A stretch of DNA of 64,000 bases from Nitrobacter hamburgensis X14 (GTDB lineage Bacteria; Pseudomonadota; Alphaproteobacteria; Rhizobiales; Xanthobacteraceae), in NCBI RefSeq assembly GCF_000013885.1, contig NC_007964.1, forward strand, positions 916,001 through 980,000, read 5' to 3'. The position numbers and the translations under genes are program-made. The notes beneath the pieces are model-generated. The model saw only the letters and a program-made list of their open reading frames with translations. It was not told the DNA's origin and did not search any database. Below, in pieces: positions 8,640 to 18,129 of this stretch (within the stretch, counting starts at the first letter, position 1; each line of letters opens with the position of its first letter).

Positions 8640-9024
8640 TGAGTTTGCGATGATGGTGGAAGAGAGACCCTGACTTACGAGCGGACTTAGTGGCGGACTA
8701 AGGGGTGGACTTAAGGGGTGCCGCCGATACAGCACCTTCCGCTCCGGCAGCTGCGGCTCGGCTTTGACTTCGCACGCCAATTCTCGAAGCCACTTTTGTG
8801 GCAGCCCGTGCACCTCGCAATATTGCCGCTGATTCAGATCCACACGCGGCTTGGCCGGGAAGGACGATCCTCCAGCGCCTCCGGCCACCTTCGAGGTAGC
8901 GGTCATACCAGCGATAGAAGGTCCGGCGCGCAATGCCCAACTGGTCGAGCATCTTCTTTGCCGGAAGGTGTGACTGCTCGACGATCCTGATGATCTCAAG
9001 CTTTTCGGGTGCGGGGTATCTCAT
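8640..9024 (-). pseudogene. chimeric transposase remnants (IS3-type HTH head, IS66-like tail)
   Basis: From 9024 leftward the first ~48 codons (MRYPAPEKLEIIRIVEQSHL ... RTFYRWYDRYLEGG) are the helix-turn-helix head of an IS3-family transposase. Homology then switches frame to NQRQYCEVHGLPQKWLRELA and EPQLPERKVLYRR, typical of an IS66-family accessory protein head. No complete frame exists. This is a scar of at least two insertion or deletion events. Confidence 0.55.
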
Positions 9025-9061
9025 TCGTCGTCGCCCCTATCCGCTATCATGCTTTATGGAA

Positions 9062-9123
9062 TGGCTCGCCCCTTTCCCCCGGCGCAAGATTGCGTCGGTT
9101 GAACACGGCACGGAGGCGAGCCA
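9062..9123. repeat. 9-bp inverted repeat just upstream of IS110 transposase
   Basis: TGGCTCGCC at 9062-9070 is repeated inverted as GGCGAGCCA at 9115-9123, directly before the transposase ATG. It may be the left subterminal inverted repeat or a structured leader of the IS110-type element. The element ends cannot be fixed from this copy alone. Confidence 0.5.
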
Positions 9124-10155
9124 ATGAATGAGATCAAGGTTCTGGGAATCGATCTTGGCAAAGACGTTTGCAGCGTGGTGGGTTTCGATGGGGCGGGGAA
9201 GGTGTTGCTGCGTCGGCGGATGCGGCGCGACAGTATCCTCAAGCTGGCGTCAGGAATGCCAACCTGCGTCATGGCGATGGAGGCATGCTGCGGCGCCCAT
9301 CATCTTGGCCGCCTGCTTCGCGAGCAGGGTCACGATGTGCGGCTGATGTCGCCAGAGTATGTTCGCCCGTATGTGAAGGCTCAGAAGAATGACGATCGGG
9401 ACGCAGAGGCGATCGCGGAAGCGGCAACCCGCCCGACGATGCGCTTCGTCGATCTCAAGAGCGACGAGCAACTCGACATGCAGAGCCTGCATCGGGCGCG
9501 GGATCGGCTGGTCGGCGAGCGCACGACGCTGATTAATCAGTTGCGAGCGATCCTTCTCGAACGCGGGATCGTGATGGCGAAGGGACGGCGCAAGCTCGAA
9601 CTTCGACTGGATCAACTCTTTTCTGGCGAGGTGACGATCAGCCGTCGGATCAGACTGCTGGTCGAGGACATGCGGGCCCAATGGCGCGCCCTTGACGAGC
9701 GGATCGGCGCCTTCGATGCCGAGTTCGTTGCGATTGCGCGCGAGGATGCCGCAACGAAGCTCCTTTCGACGATCCCGGGGGTCGGCCCGTTGAATGCGAC
9801 CGCCTTCGTCGCCTCGGTGGGAAGGGCGGAGACGTTTGGCCGGGGCCGGGATCTTGCCGCCTGGCTCGGCCTCGTACCTCGCCAGATGACGACCGGCGGC
9901 AAACCTCGTCTTCTCGGGATCAGCAAGCGCGGCAACGGCTATCTTCGTCGGATGCTGATCCACGGCGCGCGAGCGGCCTTGCCATCCCTGGCGAAGGGGC
10001 GGACGTTGCTCGGCGAATGGCTGCGCGGATTGCTCGCGCGAACGCATATGAACACGGCCGTGGTCGCGCTCGCGGCGAAGATGGCCAGGATCATCTGGGC
10101 CGTGTTGAGAAGCGGGCGCCCCTTCCAGGTGGAGGCGACGCCGCCGGCTGGATGA
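9124..10155 (+). CDS. IS110-family transposase
   Basis: A 343-residue, apparently intact DEDD transposase. The N-terminal RuvC-like domain shows GIDLGKD (residues 7-13), VMAMEACCGAHHLGRLL and KNDDRDAEAIAEAA. The C-terminal Tnp domain shows TIPGVGPLNATAFVASVG and AAWLGLVPRQ, and ends with NTAVVALAAKMARIIWAVL. These enzymes recombine DNA directed by an element-encoded bridge RNA. The noncoding stretch is longer downstream (10156 onward) than upstream, as in the IS1111 subgroup, so the RNA may lie 3' of the gene; this last point is inference. Confidence 0.93.
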   Translation: MNEIKVLGIDLGKDVCSVVGFDGAGKVLLRRRMRRDSILKLASGMPTCVMAMEACCGAHHLGRLLREQGHDVRLMSPEYVRPYVKAQKNDDRDAEAIAEAATRPTMRFVDLKSDEQLDMQSLHRARDRLVGERTTLINQLRAILLERGIVMAKGRRKLELRLDQLFSGEVTISRRIRLLVEDMRAQWRALDERIGAFDAEFVAIAREDAATKLLSTIPGVGPLNATAFVASVGRAETFGRGRDLAAWLGLVPRQMTTGGKPRLLGISKRGNGYLRRMLIHGARAALPSLAKGRTLLGEWLRGLLARTHMNTAVVALAAKMARIIWAVLRSGRPFQVEATPPAG

Positions 10156-10368
10156 TCAGAGTTCGGCCGAAGGGTAGCGCCCTTCAGGCCAGCGTTGTCT
10201 GTGAGTGGACTGAAAAGATGGCCTGACAGTCGAACGGCGTGCCGTAATCCTGATCAAAAAAATGGCGTTAGACGCCGACGGCTTTATGAGGATCGGTACG
10301 CGCGAAAGCTCCATCTTGGCCGAGGCACGACCTCGAGACCGGATACGTTGGCGCAGACTGAGAAGCCG

Positions 10369-10746
10369 TCAAAAAATCCCTTGCAGGCGGGGCGAGCCAT
10401 ACGTTTTTTTGAGCAGACGGTTTTCCAGGGTCAGGTCGGCAACCACCTCTTTCAAGGCGCTGGTCTCGCGACGCAGGTCCTGCACATCGCCGGTCGTGGC
10501 CGCACGTGCGGTATCGCCCGCAAGGCGGCGCTTGCCGGCTTCCATGAATTCCTTCGACCAAGTGTAGTACAAGTCCTGCGCAATGCCCTCCTTGCGACAG
10601 AGCTCGGCAATGCTGTCCTCGCCGCGAAGACCGTCCACCACAATCCGGGTTTTGTCTTCCGTCGAAAAGCGCCGCCGGGTCGCGCGGCGGATATCCTTGA
10701 CCACATGTTCAGCGGATCGTTTGCCGCTGAGAGACTTCGTATTCAT
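10369..10746 (-). pseudogene. IS3-family orfA (transposase HTH protein), orfB lost
   Basis: A 125-residue reading frame with the OrfA signature: RRRFSTEDKTRIVVDGLRGE, SIAELCRKEGIAQDLYYTWS and a leucine-zipper segment (LRRETSALKEVVADLTLENRLLKK). In complete elements of this group the next residues lead into a frameshift to orfB. Here the frame ends with unrelated residues (TYGSPRLQGIF) and no orfB follows, so the element was cut, perhaps by the event that brought the neighbouring IS110 copy. Confidence 0.75.
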
Positions 10747-10997
10747 GTTCGTTCCTTCGTCGATGACGAAAACCGAACACTCCTTGAATCAATCCCTCAA
10801 TTCTGTGCCATAGGCACTGATCCCGGACACAAACGTACAAACACGTCTTGATGGCCAACGTATCAATCCGGTTGCTTTCTCGTTCGCGTCCCTCTTATAG
10901 ATACACCTGTCCTCAATCTCCAATGATTGAGGCGCACAGTGAGCTCCAGCCTGCTTCGGATTTACTGCGACTAAATGATCAGGGTAGGGGATGCTCG

Positions 10998-13900
10998 ATG
11001 CATATCAACCGTAAAGGCAATCGGACGGGCTCACGCATATGTCTCCCTTGCAGCGCCCTTCTGTTGCTCTGGCTTTTAATCTTGCCGGCTTTGTCGGCTG
11101 AAACTGGAAGCCGCGCACAACAGGACACCCCGGTCACATGCTCGAGCGGATTTCTGCCGGCTGCGGGATCCGCAAGTAGTCCGCCCGATCTTCTGGTCAC
11201 CGGCGAGTGCCACGTCAAACCCGATCAGACGTACTACTTCGAGAACGTCAACGTTCTCGACAAAGGCCGACTCGTGTTCGACGAGCTTGATAAGACGATC
11301 AAGCCCACGGCCACCCACTTCTGGGTTCAATCGATGGTGATCGAGAACGGCGGGACGGTTGTCGCCGGATCATGGAGAGAGCCCTATGGGAACTACGGGG
11401 GCGTCCTGACGATTCATCTTTATGGCGTCGACCGCAACGCGAACGGTCCCGCGCTTGGCGCTCTTTGCCGGACCGCGCAGAACGCCGATACGGGCCCCTG
11501 CGGTGTCCCGACGTCTGTCTGGAACGACAATGGCAAGACGAAGCTCGCGCTGCCCGGCGGTGTCTCGGACTTCTTCTACCGCTACGGACCGCTGCACGGT
11601 GACGGCAAGTGCTCCGATGGCTCGATCTGGTCGAGCAAATCGCCATGCGATGACAGTCAAGGCAAGCAGGTTGGATATTTCGGCTACAAGGTTCTCGCCG
11701 TTTCCTATGGCGGGAGCCTCGAACTCTGGGGCTCGAAAGGCTCCTGCAACTCGATGGGCTGCTCCAATCCGCAACTGACCCATCCGAGTTGGACACGGCT
11801 GGATGGTTCGCTTTCCCCAGGGGCCGGTGCAGGGCCGAATGACCCGATCGTCATCGCCGGCCCGAGCAACTTCAATCCCGAAAATCTTTATGTCAGAGCC
11901 GGCGATCAGATCGTCGTCACAACGACCGACTATCTACCCGGTCATTCCGAAACCTTCGTCGTCAAGGAAGCCCGCACGGGCGGAGATGGGAAGGGACGGT
12001 GGCTTACGAAGATCCGGGTCGATCATGGCGCGCAGTGGCACCATAACGGCGAACGCTACGCGCTCTCCGACAAGCTGGCGCCGTCGCAGGGACGACTCCA
12101 CCTCGATCCGGATCTCGTCAAGAACGGTGTCGAAACCCGTGCCGCCGTCGCCATTCTGAACCGCAGCATCCGGATCGTCTCCGGAGGCGACGGGGCGGGC
12201 GAGGAATTTCCGGCCTCAACGCCCGAGAAGCCCTGTGTCGCGCAGGACGGCAAGGGGCCGTGCTATTCGCTCGGCGGCCATGTCGTGTTCCGGCAGGGAT
12301 TCAACGCGGTTCACATCAAGGGTGTCGAGTTCAAGCAACTCGGACAGGGCGGACGGATGGCGCACTATCCGGTGCATTTTCATATGGCGCGCCAAACGCC
12401 GGCAGGAACCTACGTGCGGGATTCGTCGATCAACGAATCGATGACCCGCTGGATCGTGCTGCACTCAACGCAAGGGGTCCTGCTTGCCGGCAACGTCGGC
12501 TACAAGTCGATCGGCCACGGCTTCTATCTCGAGGACGGAACCGAGACCGACAACAAGCTTTACGGCAACCTCGGCATTCTCGCGCGCGCCGCGGTGGCCA
12601 ATGCGCAAAATCCGCGATTAATCCCGGGCATCCTCGCGGCCAATGAAGACAAAAAAGCGGTCCCGAAATTTCCCTACCTGACTGACTCGGCCTATCCGTC
12701 CGTCTTCTGGATCACGAACGGCTGGAACGAGTTCATCGGCAATATGGCGGCTGGCGCCACGGCCTGCGGATCGGCCTACTGGTTCGTGCCGGCCTGGAAC
12801 AGTGACAGGCCGGACGTGATGACCGGCAGCAACAACTCCGGTGGGCACATGAAGTGGTCTGGTTATGCCGGCCTGCAAAAGGATGGCGCTTACCAAGGAT
12901 CGACGCCGCTCAAGGCCTTCGTTGGCAACTTCGCCACCTCGACGATGATGTCCTTCCAGACGACCGGCGACGCACCGGATTGCTCGGGCGTCGTCAAGCC
13001 TAACTCCGCAAAGGTGAGCGCGCCTGCTCCCAACGTTCTCACGGCGGTCCGCAGCCTCGCGCCCGATCCGAACGACAACGTCGCTGAAGATCACTACTAT
13101 CCGCACGCCTTGGGCGGAAACCGGCACGCGACGGCATGCAAGCGGAAGGATGACGGGACCTACGATTGCGAAGGGATCAAGTTCTGCGATCCGGGCCACG
13201 CCGAAAATTGTGCGGTGACCGTCATCGACAAGTTCACGTCGATGTTTCACTGGGCCCAGCACAATGTCGCGGCGATCTGGCTGCGCAACCAGTGGTATCT
13301 CGTCGCCAACAGCGTGCTGTCGGACGTTCAGAACGGTGGCCTGACCTTCATCACCGGCGGCGATTATACTCATGCGTCCGTGATCCGGGGCTATTGGGCG
13401 CTCGCGCGCAAGAGCGTTTTCATCGGCCATACCCAGCCGCAGGATGACGCCCATGCCTTTGCGCTGGACGCGGGGCCGTTCAACGCCCGTTCGAAGCTGC
13501 GTTGCGACTGGCAGGTGGCCGGCCTTGCGCCGAGCAACTATTGCCTCAGCGCAAAGGACGGCATTTCCATTCCGCTGGTCAATTTCGACACGGGCCAGCG
13601 TCTCTTCAACATCTACGACGGTCCCGCCTATCAGGATTCCAACGCCTACTTCGACATCACCAAATCAGACTGTCCCGTGACCGGGGCGAGCACCAATCCG
13701 GGCTGCATGTACGGCTCTGGCGTCGTCACGGGCGTGACCAAGGATCCGTTGAATGGGCAATGCTATCTGCCGAACGCGGCCATCGGATGGAAGCAGAGCA
13801 ACGGCTTCTTCTATCCACCCGCCTTTCATTCGACGAACCTCTATTTCAGCAACGTCGACATCCGTCATTTCGTTTTTGACCCGTTGTTTCAGGCGCCCGA

Positions 13901-15308
13901 TGGCGTGACGGGGGAAAAGGACTTTGGTCAGGGCGGCACCTATATCACGGCGACCTCTGGACCGAACGCGGTGAAGAATTTCTACTGCACCTCGACGGAC
14001 AACATGTTCGACGGCTGGAGCGGGATCGACCGGCAAACCGAGCTCACCGACGACGACGGTACGCTGACGGGACTCATCAGTTCGAAGCCCGGCGGGGAGA
14101 CGGTGTCGATCAACGAGGATCAGTTCTTCACTGCCAAGCTTGAAACTTCCGAGTGCAGGTCGAACCTGAGGGTCGGCCCCTCGCTGGTGTGTCCGCAAAA
14201 GCCCCCGCCACCCGCGTCCGCGCCCTCGACCGCCAAGACGAGCCCTTATGATTATGTGGCGACGGCGATCGCGCCGGAATGCTCGCAGAACTCGCCGCCC
14301 AATCCGCCTCAACCATACGGCCGCTGCGGAGACTCGCAGGACCTCGGCCAGGGAGGCGAGTGGTCGAGCGAGTGCTCGAACGGGGCATGTTATGGCGTAC
14401 CGCTTTTCCGGCAGTATCTGACAACCCCCGAACTGGGTCATTGGCAGACCAATGGCTGCGCCGGAAACGCCAATACGCCCGCGTGCCGCTGGCCTTTCAT
14501 GCGCATGGGCGGTCAGAACATGTACCAGCGCGAGACGTTGACCGTAAACAACGGGCTCTACTACGTCGACACGTCTATCTCCAAGGACACACAGAACAAG
14601 GAGAATTACACGAAGATGCCGCAGACGCGGGATGTGAATGTCTTCGCTCCCGGTCAGACCTATTACATGTTCTTCCTCTATGCGAAGCCGACCACGGCCC
14701 AGACCTACCAGATCTATGTTGGCGACGGCTTTGATACGGCAACCGTGAAGCCCGTGCGCGGAAGCCTCGCGACCGCGCCGATCAAGTTCAGTCCGGACTC
14801 TTCGCCCAATGCGGGGAAGTGGTTCACTGTGAAAGGCGTCTCCAAGGGCATTGTGACCATCGAGACCAATTTCGCCGGCCAGTCCGAACTCGATCCGAAG
14901 CAACAGAAGAACGGGCTTTGCGGTCCGGCGAGCTTCTGCGGCTGGAAGGCGGACGGGAACTGCGGCTCGAAGCTTGCGGCCTCGGATCCTCGAAAAGAGC
15001 CGTTGCTCGTCGCCGACCCGGCGCTGGCCAAGGAAGCGGACGCGGTTTGCAAAACCTGGGCAGTCAAGGATCTCGATTGCCCGTCGGCCGGATGTTTCGG
15101 CTTTTCGTTCACGCTTCCAGCCGGTTTCAGTGCGCAAGACCAGGGGCAGGCGGCGCGTCCGGCGCCGATCGCATTCCCCGAAACCGGCGAATTCGCAACG
15201 CGCTTCCTCAACACCAAGCTCGTCCCCGACAACGCAAGCCATGCTAGGGACGGGGTCGAGACGGAGTGTTTCTATCCGAGGCTGCCGGGCAGTTGCCCGG
15301 CGCAATAG
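10998..15308 (+). CDS. secreted G8-domain / parallel beta-helix protein (CEMIP-like)
   Basis: A 1436-residue protein. I chose the ATG at 10998 because a GGGTAGGGG stretch lies about 8 bases upstream and a signal peptide follows directly (CLPCSALLLLWLLILPALSA). Residues ~60-130 resemble the G8 domain (NVLDKGRLVFDE, VIENGGTVVAGS, GVLTIHLYG). After it comes a right-handed beta-helix segment with AHYPVHFHMA, WIVLHSTQGVLLAGNVGYKS and GHGFYLEDGTETDN, as in CEMIP/TMEM2 proteins, whose animal members bind or degrade hyaluronan. Many paired cysteines suggest an exported, disulfide-bonded protein. The substrate is unknown; a polysaccharide is a reasonable guess. It has no operon partner: IS debris lies on the left and a repeat-rich gap on the right. 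Confidence 0.8.
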   Translation: MHINRKGNRTGSRICLPCSALLLLWLLILPALSAETGSRAQQDTPVTCSSGFLPAAGSASSPPDLLVTGECHVKPDQTYYFENVNVLDKGRLVFDELDKTIKPTATHFWVQSMVIENGGTVVAGSWREPYGNYGGVLTIHLYGVDRNANGPALGALCRTAQNADTGPCGVPTSVWNDNGKTKLALPGGVSDFFYRYGPLHGDGKCSDGSIWSSKSPCDDSQGKQVGYFGYKVLAVSYGGSLELWGSKGSCNSMGCSNPQLTHPSWTRLDGSLSPGAGAGPNDPIVIAGPSNFNPENLYVRAGDQIVVTTTDYLPGHSETFVVKEARTGGDGKGRWLTKIRVDHGAQWHHNGERYALSDKLAPSQGRLHLDPDLVKNGVETRAAVAILNRSIRIVSGGDGAGEEFPASTPEKPCVAQDGKGPCYSLGGHVVFRQGFNAVHIKGVEFKQLGQGGRMAHYPVHFHMARQTPAGTYVRDSSINESMTRWIVLHSTQGVLLAGNVGYKSIGHGFYLEDGTETDNKLYGNLGILARAAVANAQNPRLIPGILAANEDKKAVPKFPYLTDSAYPSVFWITNGWNEFIGNMAAGATACGSAYWFVPAWNSDRPDVMTGSNNSGGHMKWSGYAGLQKDGAYQGSTPLKAFVGNFATSTMMSFQTTGDAPDCSGVVKPNSAKVSAPAPNVLTAVRSLAPDPNDNVAEDHYYPHALGGNRHATACKRKDDGTYDCEGIKFCDPGHAENCAVTVIDKFTSMFHWAQHNVAAIWLRNQWYLVANSVLSDVQNGGLTFITGGDYTHASVIRGYWALARKSVFIGHTQPQDDAHAFALDAGPFNARSKLRCDWQVAGLAPSNYCLSAKDGISIPLVNFDTGQRLFNIYDGPAYQDSNAYFDITKSDCPVTGASTNPGCMYGSGVVTGVTKDPLNGQCYLPNAAIGWKQSNGFFYPPAFHSTNLYFSNVDIRHFVFDPLFQAPDGVTGEKDFGQGGTYITATSGPNAVKNFYCTSTDNMFDGWSGIDRQTELTDDDGTLTGLISSKPGGETVSINEDQFFTAKLETSECRSNLRVGPSLVCPQKPPPPASAPSTAKTSPYDYVATAIAPECSQNSPPNPPQPYGRCGDSQDLGQGGEWSSECSNGACYGVPLFRQYLTTPELGHWQTNGCAGNANTPACRWPFMRMGGQNMYQRETLTVNNGLYYVDTSISKDTQNKENYTKMPQTRDVNVFAPGQTYYMFFLYAKPTTAQTYQIYVGDGFDTATVKPVRGSLATAPIKFSPDSSPNAGKWFTVKGVSKGIVTIETNFAGQSELDPKQQKNGLCGPASFCGWKADGNCGSKLAASDPRKEPLLVADPALAKEADAVCKTWAVKDLDCPSAGCFGFSFTLPAGFSAQDQGQAARPAPIAFPETGEFATRFLNTKLVPDNASHARDGVETECFYPRLPGSCPAQ

Positions 15309-15597
15309 CCCGGCCCGGTTCATCGATCTGGATCGGCGTTAATGTCACGATGGCGTTGGCGCGCTGCCGATCCTGAAGCGGATTATGCGTGTGAATAGGC
15401 GTCGGAGAGTGAGTCATCCCGCGCTGAGCAGATCAATAGCTTAAGGTGCCGATCGGTGTCCGGACCCCGAGCCGACCTTGACGTTTCCACCTTCTGTCCT
15501 CGTCCACCATCTCGCTCACCTCATCTGCAAATTGAGAGCGAGAACAGATCGTGTGCGCGATACCCCAAACAAAGCGAAAGAATTCAACGCTTACCCA

Positions 15598-15767
15598 TTC
15601 CCTGCTTGGGGTTTTTCTTTCCCTGTTTGTCGAACTATTTTCCCTGATAGGTTCAGTAGGGAATCGCTTGGGAAGTGGCTGCAGCGCAGTGGTTTCCTGC
15701 CACCCATATCGTCCGTGTGGCCGAATAAATTGCGAAATTCCCTGTAAAATTCCCTGTTAGCAGGGAT
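15598..15767. repeat. cluster of TTCCCTG direct repeats
   Basis: TTCCCTG occurs at 15598, 15619, 15640, 15738 and 15750 in the same orientation, followed by an inverted CAGGGAT at 15761-15767. The last three form a compact unit (direct, direct, inverted). The first three are spaced 21 bp apart, which is two helical turns. This could be a recombinase or regulator binding array linked to the neighbouring integration module; the function is not established. Confidence 0.5.
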
Positions 15768-15848
15768 TTCGTGTGGAGACTGGTGCGATCGGCACTGCAT
15801 CGCCAGCCACCCAGTGCGATATTTTCTGGAATCTCCGGAGAATTAGCG

Positions 15849-15873
15849 AAAAGCCCGCTAATAGCGGGCTTTT
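15849..15873. terminator. bidirectional intrinsic terminator
   Basis: A perfect 11-bp stem, AAAAGCCCGCT / AGCGGGCTTTT, with a 3-base loop (AAT). It starts with four A and ends with four T, so it can terminate on either strand. It lies between the G8-domain gene (plus) and the recombinase remnant (minus). Confidence 0.8.
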
Positions 15874-16129
15874 GCAGCAGGGCGGCCTTCTCCAAAAGAT
15901 AACACAAGTGGTTTTTGAATATGCGCTACTGAAAATCTCCGGCCTTCGCTGAAAATATTCCCGCTTTGAGGCAGCTCAGATCGGAGAATGGTTTCGATCA
16001 CGACTGGTTTGGTGGTTGGCAGTTGTGAGGCGTACGCCGCATGAGCAGCCATCTGAGCGAATGGCATTAAGCGACCGATGTGGGGCGCACATCAGACATC
16101 CAGGCCAGTAGTAGTCACAGCCTATTCCT

Positions 16130-17643
16130 CTATCGCTTCCGCTGCCTCGTCCACGAAATCGGGAGCAATTTCGGAATTGACCGGAGGGACAGCGTGCTTG
16201 CTGCTTCTCCTGTAAGTGCTGCTTCTGTGATCGACGGGGCTAGAAAAGCAAGTCGCAACTGTTGGCGGATGATCTTGGGATGGAGTCTGACGTCTTTAGC
16301 CAGCGCTTCGATCGAATCGTGGCGACCGGAGGTGAGCTCGTTAAGCCAGGCGTGGGCGCGGACGATCGCTTGGAGAAGCTTGGGATCGGATTTACTCTGG
16401 TCCGTGGGCTCGATGACCGTGGCGGCGTTGGTTTTTGCTATTTTCCAGGGAATCTCGATGGGCCGCCGTCCCGCGTAGGCCGGCTTCACGGCGATCCGGA
16501 TGTGGTTTGAGTTGATGACGGCGCGGTCGACGCCGTCGAAGATGTCGGATGCAGCAGTGTGGGCGAGGTTGAGCCGTTCCCGAATGGTTCGCTCGATCAA
16601 TTGCTCGATCTCGGTGGCCGGCACCCGCTTGACCGATCCGGCGAGGTGCTGTCGTCCCCGCAATGCCGTGCTGACGTAGAAGCGGTATCGGACGCTGTTT
16701 TTTCGGGTGAAGCTTGGGCCCATCCGATTGCCACGGTCATCGAACAGCTTGCCGGTGAGCGGCGCGTTGTTGGCTGACTGACCTTTTGGGCGGTCGATGG
16801 TGTTCGACTGAGCTGGTCTTGGACGCGATTGAAGGTGGTGCGGTCCAGGATCGGCTGGTGCTCGCCCTTGAACCATTTGCCGCCATGATGGATTTCGCCA
16901 AGATAGATACGGTTTTTCAGGAGATAGGCGAGGGGCCCATAGGGGAAGGGAATGCCGCCCTGGTATTTCTTGACCTCGGTCTTGCGGCGCTTGGTGACGA
17001 TCTGCCGCTTGTCGAGTTCGGGGATCAATTTGTTGAGTGATCCTGTCTGTAGATAAAGCTTGAAGATGGTCCGGACGGTGTGTGCCTCGGTCTTGTTGAT
17101 GGCGAGCTTCCTGTCCTTGATCTCATAGCCGAGCGGCACCGTGCCGCCGGTCCATTTGCCCTTCTTGCGGGAGGCGGCGATTTTGTCCTTGACCCGTTCG
17201 GAGGCGAGTTCCCGCTCGAACTGAGCAAAGGGCAACAGCACATTCAGGGTCAGCCTGCCCATCGAGGTCGTGGTGTTGAACTGCTGGGTGACCGCGACGA
17301 ACGAGATCGAACGGGCATCAAAGGTTTCGACCAGCTTGGCAAAATCGGCTAGCGACCGGGTCAGGCGGTCGATCTTGTAGACCACGACCACGTCGACCTT
17401 GCCGGCCTCAATATCGGCGAGCAGTCGCCTCACGGCAGGGCGGTCGAGATTGCCGCCAGAATAGGCCGGATCGTCATAGCGGGCGGCTAGGGCCCGCCAG
17501 CCCTGGGAGGCCTGACTCTTGATATATGCCTCGCAGGCCTCTCGCTGAGCATCCAACGAGTTGAACTCCTGCTCGAGGCCATGCTCGGTGGATTTGCGGG
17601 TATAGATGGCGCAGCGCAAAATGCCCCGGCGTTCAGTCGCCAT
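16130..17643 (-). pseudogene. large serine recombinase, frameshifted
   Basis: From ATG 17643 the frame gives a serine-recombinase catalytic domain: CAIYTRKSTEHGLEQEFNS with the nucleophile Ser, DPAYSGGNLDRPAVRRLLAD, VVYKIDRLTRSLADFA and TQQFNTTTSMGRLTLNVL. The recombinase domain follows (GTVPLGYEIKDRKL). Near 16810 the frame must shift by one base to continue into the zinc-ribbon region (APLTGKLFDDRGNRMGP) and the C-terminus, which ends at 16130. The family member would be about 505 residues. In the same frame the ORF is open upstream into the DUF2924 segment. One base separates it from intact, so a consensus error is possible. Confidence 0.8.
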
Positions 17644-18129
17644 TTGACGAGTTCCCCGAACCCGGGGGGCCGTCGATGACCGCAACCCAAAGAAGCGCGG
17701 CCCGTTCCATCTGGTGTCGGGGATTTCGCAGGCGATCTCCGACAGGCTGGCGTAGGTCCCGCCCTGGAACGAGAATCCCTCCGTGGTGACCTTCACCCGA
17801 TAGGTCGTGCCGCGCCAAGTCCGCACCAGCTCCGAGCCGGCCTTGATCCGGCGGGGCAGCTCTAATTTCCCGTTTGGTTTGCTTCGAGCCGCCTTGACCA
17901 GCTGCCTCAAGAGCCGACTGCTCTCCTTGGACAAACCGCCATAGGCGCGCTCTTGAATCCGCTGCGCGATGCTGCGGCGGAGCAGGTCCGGGCCGAAGGC
18001 TTTTGGCGGATCGGTCCGGAACAGCTCGCGATATCGCATTCTCAAGCTCGCTATCGGCATCGTCGGGAGTTTCGCCAGCTCGGCTTCGACAACCCTATCG
18101 CTGCCGACGGGGCGTACCGGCCGGATCAT
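17644..18129 (-). CDS. DUF2924 protein, reading in frame into the recombinase
   Basis: About 162 residues: LAKLPTMPIASLRMRYRELF, FGPDLLRRSIAQRIQE, ELPRRIKAGSELVRTWRG and PDTRWNGPRFFGLR are typical of DUF2924, a protein nearly always encoded between DUF3489 and a serine recombinase. Its ATG overlaps the DUF3489 stop (ATGA, 18126-18129). No stop separates it from the recombinase ATG at 17643. In another frame a TGA at 17633 overlaps that ATG, as expected for a coupled pair, so the apparent fusion may come from a small indel in the C/G-rich run near 17670. Function unknown. Confidence 0.7.

Larger units (their letters stand above)
15309..16129. other. 820-bp noncoding stretch
   Basis: No convincing gene lies between the G8-domain protein and the recombinase remnant. 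The stretch holds a cluster of TTCCCTG repeats (15598-15767) and a strong hairpin terminator (15849-15873), listed separately. I found no tRNA-like sequence and no attachment site that could be supported. Confidence 0.6.

Noticed and set aside
13665..15323. A 552-codon minus-strand frame opposite the G8-domain gene
   Set aside because: No domain, no ribosome site, and the plus-strand protein is clearly real; shadow frame.
15598..15767. TTCCCTG repeats as a possible CRISPR array
   Set aside because: The repeat unit is only 7 bases, spacers are irregular after the third copy, and no cas genes are nearby.
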